Positions 1-7,579 of a stretch of 38,885 bases of DNA are shown here, in pieces. Numbering within the stretch: the first letter of the stretch is position 1; every line of letters begins with the position of its first letter. The position numbers were made by a program, and so were the translations under genes. This stretch comes from Nitrospirota bacterium. GTDB lineage: Bacteria; Nitrospinota; Nitrospinia; Nitrospinales; VA-1. A model generated the notes under the pieces. It made no database searches, was not told the DNA's origin, and saw only the letters and a list, made by a program, of their open reading frames with translations. Where the stretch lies: contig QJZQ01000118.1 in the NCBI GenBank assembly GCA_003246675.1, positions 1 through 38,885 of the forward strand, in the 5' to 3' direction.

Positions 1-62
1 AGAGGCCGGTCCTTCCTTTCCGTGGGATTCCATTGATAAGATAGCACTTTTCAGCCGGCTTT

Positions 63-79
63 CGGCAAATCATTTGCCG
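63..79. promoter_or_regulatory. Perfect palindrome, possible operator
   Basis: An 8+1+8 perfect inverted repeat (CGGCAAAT, C, ATTTGCCG) lies in the spacer ahead of the first gene. It has no T-run on either side, so it is not a typical terminator. It could be a binding site for a dimeric regulator. No matching copy was noticed elsewhere in the window, so the role is unknown. Confidence 0.35.
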
Positions 80-139
80 GGGTTTCTGGTAGACTGTCTT
101 CCTTAAAAACCTGAGCGGGAAGGACGGTTCGGGAAGGGC

Positions 140-260
140 CGATGCGCGTGATTTTCAAAACTGTCATGCGGGGGATGGGTCGATGCGCGGGAATTACAAA
201 ACTGTGGTACGGGGGATGATCGATGCATGTTGTTTATAAAACTGTTGCGCCTGGTGAGGT
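140..260 (+). repeat. Three tandem copies of a gene-start segment (period 41/40)
   Basis: Three imperfect copies begin at 140, 181 and 221 with CGATGC. Each contains an ATG followed a few codons later by a stretch reading AAAACTGT, and each ATG has a G-rich stretch just upstream. Read from their own ATGs (142, 183, 223) they give MRVIFKTV, MRGNYKTV and MHVVYKTV. The first two reading frames stop at 217-219 and 237-239. Only the third opens into the gene. This is a duplicated translation-initiation region, not a dispersed repeat. Confidence 0.8.
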
Positions 261-594
261 GGATCGCATCATCGCCTACTGCAGCCACCACAACGTCAAA
301 AACGGCGGCCTGTTCGAAGTGTACCCCGGTGCCGACGGTGGCCTGGTGATGGTGATCGTCAACTCCTGTTCCGAATCGGGCCCGCAGGGCAAACTGCGGC
401 CCCTCGGCGCGTTTTACCTGAACTACAGCGGCCCGGGGGTGATCTCCATCGAAGAGGAGGACCCGCACTTCGACGGCGCAGAGTCCCGCAAGCGGCACGT
501 CACCGCCATCAAGCAAGTCATCGACATTTTGCTGAAAGCGGGGTTCCCCGGCAACACCATCGCGTTTCAGGATCTGCCCGCCCTGAACGACTGA
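223..594 (+). CDS. Hypothetical small cytosolic protein, 123 aa
   Basis: I do not recognise the family. The 123-residue protein has no signal peptide or membrane segment and a mildly acidic C-terminal half (SIEEEDPHFDG). A short helix-like tail follows (TAIKQVIDILLKAGFPG). The start at 223 is the third of three duplicated ATG regions; a GGGGGA lies six bases ahead of it. The two upstream ATGs open short overlapping frames that end within or just before this gene, so they could affect its translation. The MarR gene follows on the same strand after a spacer that holds its own operator-like site, so the two are probably separate transcripts. Codon use looks normal for the window. Confidence 0.7.
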   Translation: MHVVYKTVAPGEVDRIIAYCSHHNVKNGGLFEVYPGADGGLVMVIVNSCSESGPQGKLRPLGAFYLNYSGPGVISIEEEDPHFDGAESRKRHVTAIKQVIDILLKAGFPGNTIAFQDLPALND

Positions 595-660
595 CCGCCG
601 TTTGCCGCAAGGTTTCGCACACCTCGCGCACAGGCAAAAAAACGCTGACCATCGCCAAAA

Positions 661-674
661 GAGTGTATATACTC
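661..674 (+). promoter_or_regulatory. Operator-like palindrome before the MarR gene
   Basis: GAGTGTATATACTC is an AT-centred inverted repeat 30 bases ahead of the MarR start codon. It shares the core AGTGTAtATAC with the second site at 1158-1173. MarR proteins bind AT-rich palindromes in their own promoter, so autoregulation is the natural reading. The shared core is seen; binding is inferred. Confidence 0.6.
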
Positions 675-703
675 ATAAAAGTAAATTCCCCCGAGGAAAC
701 CGC

Positions 704-1141
704 ATGAAAGACTTTAGCGACCCCGCCGCCTGCGCCTGCTTCAACCTGCGCAAGGCGGCCCGCGCCGTCACCCAGCACTACGACGAAGCCCTCAAGCCTT
801 GCGGCCTCCGGACCACGCAGTTTTCCATTCTCGCCGTGCTTGCCCGGCTTTCACCCGCACCCGTGGCCCGCTTGTCCGGCGCGCTCGTCATGGACCGCAC
901 CACGCTCACCCGCAACCTGAAACCCCTCGTGGGTCAGGGCCTGGTCGCCATTCTCCCCGGAGCGGACGACCGGAGAAAACGCAACGTCTCGCTGACGGCA
1001 AAAGGCCGGAAAGCGTTCGAGCGGGCCCTGCCGCACTGGCAGGCGGTGCAGAAGGAAATGATCGGCCGCATCACCCCCACGCGCTGGCAGCGCCTGGAAA
1101 AAGACCTCGGGCACACCGTTCGGGCCGCTGCGGAGAGCTGA
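704..1141 (+). CDS. MarR-family transcriptional regulator
   Basis: A 145-residue winged helix-turn-helix regulator of usual MarR length. The start at 704 follows CCGAGGAAACC; a longer frame from a TTG at 602 would run through the operator and is unlikely. The N-terminal helix carries ACACFNLRKAARAVTQHYD, then the HTH core (TTQFSILAVLARL, ALVMDRTTLTRNLKPLV). The wing has the family signature DDRRKRNVSLTAKGR near residues 85-100. The cysteines near the N-terminus (ACAC) may sense oxidants or metals, but that is only a guess. Matching palindromes lie before this gene and before the next one (16 bases after its stop), so it probably represses both. The ligand is unknown. Confidence 0.9.
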   Translation: MKDFSDPAACACFNLRKAARAVTQHYDEALKPCGLRTTQFSILAVLARLSPAPVARLSGALVMDRTTLTRNLKPLVGQGLVAILPGADDRRKRNVSLTAKGRKAFERALPHWQAVQKEMIGRITPTRWQRLEKDLGHTVRAAAES

Positions 1142-1157
1142 TTTTTTAAACGCAAAT

Positions 1158-1173
1158 AAGTGTAAATACACTT
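1158..1173 (+). promoter_or_regulatory. Operator-like palindrome before the MarR-linked gene
   Basis: AAGTGTAAATACACTT has perfect 7-base arms (AAGTGTA/TACACTT). It lies 14 bases ahead of the next start codon and just before its ribosome site AAAAGGAGAG. It resembles the site at 661-674, which suggests one regulator for both. Confidence 0.65.
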
Positions 1174-1187
1174 AAAAGGAGAGCGCC

Positions 1188-1430
1188 ATGAAAACTTCCA
1201 CAACTCCGGCCGCAGGCGGCGGGGCCGCGCCATCCCGCACGCGGGTTTCTCCGCCGCCCCTGGACGTGGATGCGCTCTTCTCCCTGTGCCTCGAAGCCGG
1301 TGCCGGCGACGCGGGCTTTGTCGACATCGCGCGGGGCGAACGCTCGGCCCTGCCTGCGCTGCTCACCCGCAGACTGAAGCTGACGGGGCCGGTCCGGCTG
1401 CTGGTGGCTTTAAAAAAATGTCTGGAGTAG
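1188..1430 (+). CDS. Short MarR-linked protein, probably an N-terminal remnant
   Basis: An 80-residue reading frame with a good ribosome site (AAAAGGAGA) directly behind an operator-like palindrome. After a proline-rich start, residues about 27-50 (VDALFSLCLEAGAGDAGFVDI) resemble the first helix and strand of MarR-linked ferredoxin/epoxyqueuosine-reductase-like proteins, which are several times longer. The rest (LLTRRLKLTGPVRLLVALKKCLE) does not continue that fold. The frame stops 12 bases before the 3' end of the convergent gspB-like gene. I infer a gene that lost most of its length by deletion while its promoter survived. It could also be a genuine small protein. The family assignment is weak. 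Confidence 0.5.
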   Translation: MKTSTTPAAGGGAAPSRTRVSPPPLDVDALFSLCLEAGAGDAGFVDIARGERSALPALLTRRLKLTGPVRLLVALKKCLE

Positions 1431-1442
1431 AAGAGAGGCGGG

Positions 1443-2264
1443 TCAGTGGCCGATTTTTACTTCAACCGTTTTATCCTGATAATCGAAAGTCACCCGGTTG
1501 GGAGCGATGGCGATGAGCCGGGCATTTTCCACCTCATCGCCGACTTTCATTTTCAGGTTGCCCGCCTTTGGCGTGGAAACGAAGATGTGGTTGCCGGGGC
1601 TTTCGTCGTCAAAAAAGATGATGGCCGTCACCTTCAGGCCGCTCGGCGCTTCGCCCGTTACAGGGGCGGGCGGTTCGGCCGGGGCCTTGAGAGCCGCCTG
1701 GGTGGCGCTTTTGATGATGGCGTCGATTTCCCTGATCTCCGCCGGAACGGGGATGGCGTTTTCTTCCTCCCGGGCCAGCGGCGTCTCCACCGGTGGCGTC
1801 TCTACCGGAGGCGTTTCCACAACCGGCGCGGGCAAGGCGGCCTCCTGCACGACGTTTTCGAATTCGATCTCCAGTTCATCCTCTTCCCAGGGCAAGGCCG
1901 CTTCGAGCGGGTCCGCCCCTTCTTCGGTCTCTGGAATGTTCGCCAGCGGAATGCCGGTGGGCGGCAGCGCGGGGAGGACGGCCTTTTGCATCGGCGGGGC
2001 TATCGCCTGCGATTTTTCGAGGTTTTTCCCGGCGGCCACAGGCGGGGTGCGAGGCTCATCGCCGGCCCGTGAATAAACCCAGAACGCACCGAGCGCGAAG
2101 CTCAGTATAACGAGAACGGCCACCAGCCAAGGCCGGGAGCCGCTTTCTTCCTCCAGCACGCCGGACAGGTCGTCCTTGAGCACCAGCTCCTTGAGGTCCA
2201 CCTTGCGGTCGAGGATGCTCTTTTCCTCCTCGAGTTTTTTCAGCGTCTTGAGGATGGTGCTCAT
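1443..2264 (-). CDS. gspB: GspB-like type II secretion assembly protein
   Basis: A 273-residue bitopic membrane protein. It starts with a cytoplasmic segment ([16 protein letters not shown]) typical of GspB/ExeB. A membrane helix follows at about 46-65, then a long Pro/Glu-rich linker that includes PPVET three times. The C-terminal domain at about 205-273 (LKVTAIIFFDDESPGNHIFV) matches the periplasmic GspB domain. Its ATG overlaps the stop of the exeA-like gene by four bases (ATGA), so the two are translationally coupled and probably form the GspA-GspB complex. That complex helps secretin assembly through the peptidoglycan. No secretin or pilin gene is in the window, so which machine it serves (type II secretion or type IV pilus) cannot be told. 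Confidence 0.8.
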   Translation of the reverse strand: MSTILKTLKKLEEEKSILDRKVDLKELVLKDDLSGVLEEESGSRPWLVAVLVILSFALGAFWVYSRAGDEPRTPPVAAGKNLEKSQAIAPPMQKAVLPALPPTGIPLANIPETEEGADPLEAALPWEEDELEIEFENVVQEAALPAPVVETPPVETPPVETPLAREEENAIPVPAEIREIDAIIKSATQAALKAPAEPPAPVTGEAPSGLKVTAIIFFDDESPGNHIFVSTPKAGNLKMKVGDEVENARLIAIAPNRVTFDYQDKTVEVKIGH

Positions 2265-4300
2265 TCGGTCACCAGATGCGGTGTCGGGTAGATGCTGAGC
2301 AGGTTGTACAGCATGATCCGGCTTTCGCTTTCGAAGCGGCCGTCATCGCGGATGCCGTAGCGGCGCTGGAATTTTCTCACCGCCTCTTCGGTCTTGCCGC
2401 CGTACAACGGAGCCTCGTCACCGCTGAAAAACCCGAGCAGGCGCAGGTTTTTCTGCAGCCAGATGGCTTCCTTGCCGCGAAAGTCCTTCTCGAGCTTTTC
2501 CGGCAACCCCTCGAAATCCCGCCACAGAACGTGCGCCTTGCGGCTCCACAAGGGGTCCACCGCCGAGAGAGGAATTTCGATGGAGTCCACCGAGCCAAAC
2601 AACCCCCGCCCATCTTTCATCTCCATCAAAGCGATGAACTTGGTCCCCTGAGCGTTGGGCAGCACCAGTTCAAGAATCGCCGGCTGGTTGAGCGTGGTGA
2701 GTTTCTTCCAGTCGGCATTGAGTTCATAGGTCACCAGGTTGAAATCGTCCCCGAGGTGTTCGAGATCGCTCTCCTCCAGGGCGCGGGTCTCCTGGCGCTC
2801 GATGCCCCAGCTCTCCAGCACCCATTTCATCGCCTCCACCCGGCTGCCGCTCAGGCTGAGGCTGGAAAGATAAGTCACCAGGGGATCGGTGCCGGAAATG
2901 ACCAGGGGGCCGGCCATGCTCCATTCGAGCGGCCGGGCGGCTTCCGCCCGGACCGGGCTTTCATCGGCCAAAGACGGCGGCACAGGCTTTCCCGGCACAG
3001 CTGGCACAACCGGAACAGCCGGCACGGCCAAAGCGGTTTCCGGATCGGCGGAGGCTTTAAAATCGGGCAACGCAAACTTCCATGCGGCCAATAGCGCAAA
3101 CCCCAGGGCAAAAACACCAAGAACCCAGCCCTTCCATCCCAAGCTACTGTGCGTGGGCAGGGGGGTGGTGCGCCCCACATCCTGAATCGCCTGGCGGACG
3201 ATTCGGGCGCTGATCCGGCGGGTGTTGTTCGTGTAGGCGATGAGCAGCGCGCGATCGGCCACCACGTTGATCATCCGCGGGATGCCCTGGGAAAATTTGA
3301 ATACCTGGTCCATCGCCGAGGGCAAAAACCGCACCTTCCCCTTGCCCAGGGCGACATTCAGACGGTGCTGAATATAGCCGCGCGTCTCTTCCTGGTTGAG
3401 CGGCAACAGCTCCCACTGAATGGTGATGCGCTGCTCGAGCTGGCGCAGTTCCGGCTTCGCGAGGAGCTGGTCGAGTTCCGGCTGGCCGATGAGCACGATC
3501 TGGATCAGCTTTTCGGTCTCGGTTTCCAGGTTGGAGAGCAGGCGCAACTGCTCGAGCACCTCGCACCCCAGGTCCTGCGCTTCGTCGATGATCACCACCA
3601 CCCGGTTGCCCTTTTTCCGTTCCTCCAGCAGGAACCGGTTGAGGGTATCGATGAGAACCTTTTTGCTCTTGTCGGTCGCCGGCAGCCCCAGTTCGGAATT
3701 GATGGTCTGCAACAGCTCCAGCTCGTTGACGCAGGGGTTGAGGACGTAGGCGATGTTGAAGTCGGTGTTGAGCTCTCGCAGGAAGCTCCTGCAGATCATC
3801 GTCTTGCCGGTGCCGACCTCGCCGATGATTTTCAGGAATCCGTTGTTCTCCTGCAACCCGTACACCAGGTGCGCGAGCACCTCCTTGTGCTTGGGGCTGA
3901 GGTAGAGATACTTGGGGTCGGGCGTCAGGTCGAAGGGCTTTTCGGAGAACCCGAAATAGTCGCGGTAAACGTTGTGGCTTTTTTTCCTTCCCGCCGCCTG
4001 GGCGGCCTGAGCGGGGGTTTCATGAACCGCTCCGGGAGCAAAGGACGCGGCCACCTTGCGGTCCTGGATGAGGCGGTCGTGCGCTTCGCGCTTTTCCCGG
4101 TCGGAAAGGGTGTCGTACGCCTGCTGGAGAAGGGCGATCTTGTTTTTCAGGGTCGGCGGGTTGACGGCGAGTTGTCTTGAAAGCGAAAGGTCGAACCGGC
4201 CCACCATTCGTTGGTAGGCGTGGTTCACCTCGGTCTGGGTGGCGTCGGGCCGGATGCCGAGAATGCGGTAATAATCGCGCTGTTGGACATCGCTGATCAT
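2261..4300 (-). CDS. ExeA/GspA-like AAA ATPase with J-like and peptidoglycan-binding domains
   Basis: A 679-residue protein. Residues about 8-80 look like a J domain ([21 protein letters not shown], then [15 protein letters not shown]), but the catalytic HPD triplet is replaced (GRFDLS). Next is an ExeA-type AAA domain with Walker A GEVGTGKT (about 160-167) and Walker [12 protein letters not shown] (about 234-244), followed by one membrane helix (about 391-411). Then comes a periplasmic region resembling the cysteine-less C39-like part of ExeA proteins, and a C-terminal peptidoglycan-binding repeat (about 610-670, [14 protein letters not shown]). ExeA-type proteins couple ATP hydrolysis to widening the cell wall for secretin assembly. 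The start at 4300 has an AAGG ribosome site. A strong promoter-like pair lies at 4425-4453. Confidence 0.85.
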   Translation of the reverse strand: MISDVQQRDYYRILGIRPDATQTEVNHAYQRMVGRFDLSLSRQLAVNPPTLKNKIALLQQAYDTLSDREKREAHDRLIQDRKVAASFAPGAVHETPAQAAQAAGRKKSHNVYRDYFGFSEKPFDLTPDPKYLYLSPKHKEVLAHLVYGLQENNGFLKIIGEVGTGKTMICRSFLRELNTDFNIAYVLNPCVNELELLQTINSELGLPATDKSKKVLIDTLNRFLLEERKKGNRVVVIIDEAQDLGCEVLEQLRLLSNLETETEKLIQIVLIGQPELDQLLAKPELRQLEQRITIQWELLPLNQEETRGYIQHRLNVALGKGKVRFLPSAMDQVFKFSQGIPRMINVVADRALLIAYTNNTRRISARIVRQAIQDVGRTTPLPTHSSLGWKGWVLGVFALGFALLAAWKFALPDFKASADPETALAVPAVPVVPAVPGKPVPPSLADESPVRAEAARPLEWSMAGPLVISGTDPLVTYLSSLSLSGSRVEAMKWVLESWGIERQETRALEESDLEHLGDDFNLVTYELNADWKKLTTLNQPAILELVLPNAQGTKFIALMEMKDGRGLFGSVDSIEIPLSAVDPLWSRKAHVLWRDFEGLPEKLEKDFRGKEAIWLQKNLRLLGFFSGDEAPLYGGKTEEAVRKFQRRYGIRDDGRFESESRIMLYNLLSIYPTPHLVTE

Positions 4301-4424
4301 GGTTTACCTTGCCGGCGCTGGCTTCAAAGACCCCCGGTAACAGCCAGAACCGCATCGGAGTCGAGCCGCAGGCCTGCCTGGGTCAAAGCCCGCCAGGGCC
4401 ACGTTTTTTGGGAAAGTAACCCAA

Positions 4425-4453
4425 TTTATACAAGGAGTTCGGCTTGTTGTAAA
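4425..4453 (-). promoter_or_regulatory. Sigma-70-type promoter for the exeA-like gene
   Basis: On the minus strand TTTACA (4448-4453) and TATAAA (4425-4430) are separated by 17 bases. A transcript would start near 4418 and have a leader of about 118 bases before the exeA-like ATG at 4300. Confidence 0.6.
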
Positions 4454-4493
4454 CAAAATAACGCCGCCGGGAAACAGGGCGCGGGGACTGTGC

Positions 4494-4499
4494 TACCAT
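4494..4499 (+). promoter_or_regulatory. Possible extended -10 box for yacG
   Basis: TGTGCTACCAT contains a TG-extended -10 (TACCAT) 33 bases before the yacG start. The matching -35 at 4471-4476 (GAAACA) is weak, so this is a tentative call. Confidence 0.3.
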
Positions 4500-4531
4500 G
4501 TCCTGTCCGTCACTTTAACCGGCAGGCTGCC

Positions 4532-4720
4532 ATGAATTCCGCGCTTCCCGAACAAGTCCCTTGCCCCACCTGCAAAAAAAAGATCCGCAAGGATCAAAGC
4601 GCCCACTACCCGTTCTGCTCCGAACGCTGCCAACTCGTCGACCTTGGGCAGTGGCTCAAGGAGGGCTACCGCATCGAGGGCGATGAACCGCTGAACATGA
4701 ACGGCGACGACGAAGATTGA
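4532..4720 (+). CDS. yacG: DNA gyrase inhibitor YacG (zinc-ribbon protein)
   Basis: A 62-residue protein with the YacG zinc site: C11-x2-C14 (CPTC) and C29-x3-C33 (CSERC), followed by the family signature DLGQWL and an acidic tail (NGDDED). YacG binds GyrB and inhibits gyrase in Escherichia coli. The start at 4532 gives the standard length; the open frame runs further upstream without a better start. It converges on the VCBS gene, with five bases between the stops. Confidence 0.9.
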   Translation: MNSALPEQVPCPTCKKKIRKDQSAHYPFCSERCQLVDLGQWLKEGYRIEGDEPLNMNGDDED

Positions 4721-4725
4721 TCCGC

Positions 4726-5865
4726 TCAGGGCTCATCCACGCGGGGCGGTCCTTCCACCTTGCGCATGAGAATTTCCACCATCTGCGCATCGTACAAGAT
4801 CACCGCCAGATCGAGCATGGAGTCGCCGTTGAAGTCCGCCGCGGCCATGGCGCGCGGGTTCCTTCCCACGGGGTAGTTGAAATGCGGAAAGATGAAACTG
4901 CCGTCGCCCCGCCCTTCGAGGATGGATATCGAATTGTCGCGCCGGTTGCACACCACCAGATCCGGCTTGCCATCGCCGGTGAATTCGCCCGCCACCAGAT
5001 GCTCCGGCCCTTTCTCGCCCGCGAAATCGGGACCGGCTTCAAACTCGCCCCCGGCCCGGCCGGTGAACAGGGTGAGGCTGTCCTTCATGGTGCTTGAGAC
5101 GATGAGATCCATCAGGCCGTCCCGGTTCATATCGTGCTGGGCGATGAATGACGATTGATGGCCGCCCGCGATGCGCCGCGGGTTTGCGAAAGTGCCATCG
5201 CCCCGGCCATCGAAGACGCGGATGAAGTTCACCTGCACGGCGTTGAAGACCATGGCGATATCGAGGTTTTTGTCGTCGTTGTAATCGCCCACCACCATCA
5301 TCGCCGGCGTGCCCGAGGCCTTGTAGACCTCACCCACCTTGAACGTGCCGTCGCCCACCCCGAGCAGGATCACCATTTTGTCGAAGCGCAGGGTGACCAC
5401 GAGGTCCATGTGCTCATCGTTGTTGAAATCCCCCGTCGCCAGGGCGATGGGCAGCCGCCCCACCTTGATGTTCTGCTTGTGCTTGAACAGGCCGTCCTTC
5501 TGCCCCAGGATGATGGACACATCGCCATCGCCATAATTGGAAAAGGCGATATCGGGGATTCTGTCGCCGTTGAAATCCGCCGCGGCCAGGGCCATCGGTT
5601 CGCGCCCGGTTTTAAGGGTCAGCGGTTGCTTGAACGTGCCATCCCCCTCGCCTTCCAGATAATTCAGGGTGTTGCTCGCCGAGTTGACCACCAGCAGATC
5701 GGGATAACCGTCGACGTTCATATCCTTGGCGACAACCGCCGCAGGCTTTTTTCCCACCGCGTAGGTGACCGGCAGGGCGAAGAGGTCCGGCGCCGGCTTG
5801 TCCACACCGCAGGCCGCGGTCAGGCAAAACAACACAAGACAAAACATAATCTTTGAGAGGGACAC
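4726..5865 (-). CDS. FG-GAP/VCBS-repeat lipoprotein
   Basis: A 379-residue exported protein. The signal peptide (MSLSKIMFCLVLFCLTAAC) ends in a plausible, not perfect, lipobox with Cys19. The rest is a run of about seven repeats of about 48 residues with the calcium-binding pattern D-x-N-x-D-x-x-D-L (DMNVDGYPDLLVV, DFNGDRIPDIAF, DFNNDEHMDLVV, DYNDDKNLDIAM, DMNRDGLMDLIV, EFTGDGKPDLVV, DFNGDSMLDLAV). Each repeat has a GxGDGTF loop. This is a seven-bladed beta-propeller of the integrin-alpha/VCBS kind, normally used in binding or scaffolding. The start is a GTG at 5865 with GGAG seven bases upstream; the ATG at 5847 would leave a shorter signal without a ribosome site. Its partner is unknown. 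Confidence 0.85.
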   Translation of the reverse strand: MSLSKIMFCLVLFCLTAACGVDKPAPDLFALPVTYAVGKKPAAVVAKDMNVDGYPDLLVVNSASNTLNYLEGEGDGTFKQPLTLKTGREPMALAAADFNGDRIPDIAFSNYGDGDVSIILGQKDGLFKHKQNIKVGRLPIALATGDFNNDEHMDLVVTLRFDKMVILLGVGDGTFKVGEVYKASGTPAMMVVGDYNDDKNLDIAMVFNAVQVNFIRVFDGRGDGTFANPRRIAGGHQSSFIAQHDMNRDGLMDLIVSSTMKDSLTLFTGRAGGEFEAGPDFAGEKGPEHLVAGEFTGDGKPDLVVCNRRDNSISILEGRGDGSFIFPHFNYPVGRNPRAMAAADFNGDSMLDLAVILYDAQMVEILMRKVEGPPRVDEP

Positions 5866-5897
5866 CGGCAGGCTCCGTTGTTGGGCAGAATCTTTTG

Positions 5898-5926
5898 TTT
5901 ATACCGCACGGCACCGGCGATGTAAA
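5898..5926 (-). promoter_or_regulatory. Sigma-70-type promoter for the VCBS gene
   Basis: On the minus strand TTTACA (5921-5926) and TATAAA (5898-5903) are 17 bases apart, 33 bases upstream of the GTG start. It is back to back with the promoter at 5953-5980. Confidence 0.65.
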
Positions 5927-5952
5927 GCGCCGCCCCACAGGCCCGAAGGCGC

Positions 5953-5980
5953 TTGACACATGCGATCCTAATGCTACAAT
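5953..5980 (+). promoter_or_regulatory. Sigma-70-type promoter for the LysM/M23 gene
   Basis: TTGACA (5953-5958) and TACAAT (5975-5980) are 16 bases apart with a TG-extended -10 (TGCTACAAT), 37 bases before the ATG. This is one of the strongest promoter-like sequences in the window. Confidence 0.75.
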
Positions 5981-6017
5981 TTTCAATAGGTTACAATCAA
6001 CCTCGACGCCGGCCGAC

Positions 6018-6746
6018 ATGTCCACGCAAAAGCCCCTGCTGCAAATCATTTTTGCGCTCGTTCTCCTTGGCGCGCTCGTCAGTTGCCAGAGCCTGCCCGA
6101 GAGAAATTACCGCGCGGGGGTCTACCACACGGTGCGCCCGGGGCAAACGCTTTACCGCATTGCCAAGACCTATAACATAGAGGTGGCCTCCCTCATGCGG
6201 GCCAACCACATCGGCGACGCAAGCCAGCTTAGGGTCGGCCGGCGGCTCTGGATTCCCACAGCGCGGACGGTCCGCAACGTCCCCGTCGTCGCGGCAAAAA
6301 AAACGGCCCCGGCCGCGAAGTCCTCCTCCCCCCCGCCCGTCGAGGAAGCCCGCCTGCCTCCCCTCAAGGGCTACCTGACCTGGCCACTCAAGGGAACGCT
6401 GACTTCCACCTTCGGCTCGCGGGACGGCCGCCAGCACGACGGCATCGACATCGGCGCCACGCGGGGCACCCCCATTTTGGCGGCGGCGGACGGCAAAGTG
6501 GTTTTCAGCGACTGGGGGCCCAAGGGTTACGGCCTGATGGTCATCATCAAGCACCCGAACCACCTGACCACCGTCTACGCACACAACTCCAAGAACTGGG
6601 TGAAAAAGAACGATACGGTCAAACAAGGCCAGCGCATCGCCTCGGTGGGCACGACAGGCCGCTCCTCCGGCCCCCACCTTCACTTCGAGGTTCGCAACCA
6701 CACCCACCCGCGAAACCCCCTAAAATTCCTGCCCGCAAAAAGATAA
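6018..6746 (+). CDS. LysM/M23 peptidase-domain lipoprotein (NlpD-like)
   Basis: A 242-residue lipoprotein. The signal peptide ends in LVSC (Cys23). A LysM peptidoglycan-binding domain spans about 36-80 (HTVRPGQTLYRIAKTYNI ... GRRLWIP), followed by a proline-rich linker and a C-terminal M23 domain. The zinc ligands of an active M23 peptidase are present: H140 and D144 (QHDGIDIG) and the H220-x-H222 motif (PHLHFEV), with H189. Unlike the degenerate NlpD/EnvC activators it may therefore be a real endopeptidase. The ATG at 6018 was chosen because it follows the promoter at 5953-5980 and gives a proper signal peptide. The last codons are repeated 80 bases downstream. Confidence 0.9.
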   Translation: MSTQKPLLQIIFALVLLGALVSCQSLPERNYRAGVYHTVRPGQTLYRIAKTYNIEVASLMRANHIGDASQLRVGRRLWIPTARTVRNVPVVAAKKTAPAAKSSSPPPVEEARLPPLKGYLTWPLKGTLTSTFGSRDGRQHDGIDIGATRGTPILAAADGKVVFSDWGPKGYGLMVIIKHPNHLTTVYAHNSKNWVKKNDTVKQGQRIASVGTTGRSSGPHLHFEVRNHTHPRNPLKFLPAKR

Positions 6747-6860
6747 AATACGGACAGAGCCCTTTTCGGGAATGCCCTCTGGCGCCGAAATGCCGCCACA
6801 AAAAATTCCTGCCCGCAAAAAGTTGAAGCACGGTCCGCGGGAACCCAGCGGCAAATTCAT
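6703..6860 (+). repeat. Tandem duplication of the LysM/M23 gene end (period 80)
   Basis: The end of the gene, including a 21-base block at 6722-6742 coding KFLPAK, recurs exactly at 6802-6822. Weaker similarity continues on both sides (GCGAAACCCC against GCCGAAATGCC before; ATACGG against GCACGG after). The first copy includes the stop codon; the second is non-coding and lies between this gene and apt. Confidence 0.85.
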
Positions 6861-6943
6861 CCGGCCCGGCAAAAGACAATTGTTCTTCACCGTCCATCCG
6901 TAGTAAAACAGACCCATTCGACGGCCTATAACATGGGGGACTC

Positions 6944-7465
6944 ATGGAAGCACTGAAATCGATCATCCGGGACATTCCCGACTTTCCTAAAAAAGGCATC
7001 CTGTTCAAGGACATCACCCCGCTGCTCGCCGACGGGGCGGCCTTTCAGAATATGATTGAAGCATTCAAGGCCCGCTACCAGGGCAAAGGCATCGACCAGG
7101 TGGTGGGCATCGAAGCGCGCGGCTTCGTGTTCGCCGCTCCCCTGGCCTACGCCCTTGGCGCAGGGGTGACCCTGGTGCGCAAACCCGACAAGCTGCCTCA
7201 CAAAACCTACAAGCAGACCTACGCCCTCGAATACGGCACCGATGCCCTGGAAATCCATCAGGATGCCCTGAAACCGGGACAGAAGATCCTCGTCATCGAC
7301 GACGTGCTGGCCACCGGCGGCACCCTGGCCGCCACCGCCCTGCTCATCCGCACGTATTTCCCCGAGGTCGAGTTTCATGAAGCGGCATTCCTGATGGAAC
7401 TCGGGTTTTTAAACGGGCGGGAAAAACTCGGCGGCCTGCCGGTCTTCTCTTTGCTTCAGTATTGA
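6944..7465 (+). CDS. apt: Adenine phosphoribosyltransferase
   Basis: A 173-residue cytosolic enzyme converting adenine and PRPP to AMP and pyrophosphate (purine salvage). The type I phosphoribosyltransferase PRPP loop is present at about 115-127 ([13 protein letters not shown]). Other Apt hallmarks are the N-terminal segment [18 protein letters not shown] and the GIEARGFVF motif at about 55-63. The length is normal. The start at 6944 has GGGGGA upstream. The 3' end is duplicated 81 bases on, and the copy reaches into the convergent DUF4911-like gene. Confidence 0.95.
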   Translation: MEALKSIIRDIPDFPKKGILFKDITPLLADGAAFQNMIEAFKARYQGKGIDQVVGIEARGFVFAAPLAYALGAGVTLVRKPDKLPHKTYKQTYALEYGTDALEIHQDALKPGQKILVIDDVLATGGTLAATALLIRTYFPEVEFHEAAFLMELGFLNGREKLGGLPVFSLLQY

Positions 7466-7579
7466 GTCAGAAAATCAGGGGGGAGCGATGGGACCGTCCG
7501 GGAAAAACCCGGCGGGCTGCCGGCCTTCCCGATGTTTCAATGTTGCGGGGGAAATTCAGGTCAGGATGCGGAGGGGAAT
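7418..7579 (+). repeat. Tandem duplication of the apt end (period 81)
   Basis: The copy from 7418 (CGGGAAAAACTCGGCGG, coding GREKLGG) recurs from 7499 as CGGGAAAAACCCGGCGG. The similarity continues through the apt stop: CTGCCGGTCTTC against CTGCCGGCCTTC, TTGCTTCAGTATTG against TGTTTCAATGTTG. The second copy overlaps the stop codon of the convergent gene at 7556. Confidence 0.75.

Noticed and set aside
1..33. Possible divergent gene starting at an ATG at 33 on the minus strand and running off the window
   Set aside because: Only 11 codons are visible and no ribosome site is seen, so there is nothing to support it.
602..703. MarR start at the TTG at 602
   Set aside because: It would translate through the operator-like palindrome at 661-674; the ATG at 704 with GAGGAAA gives the normal family length.
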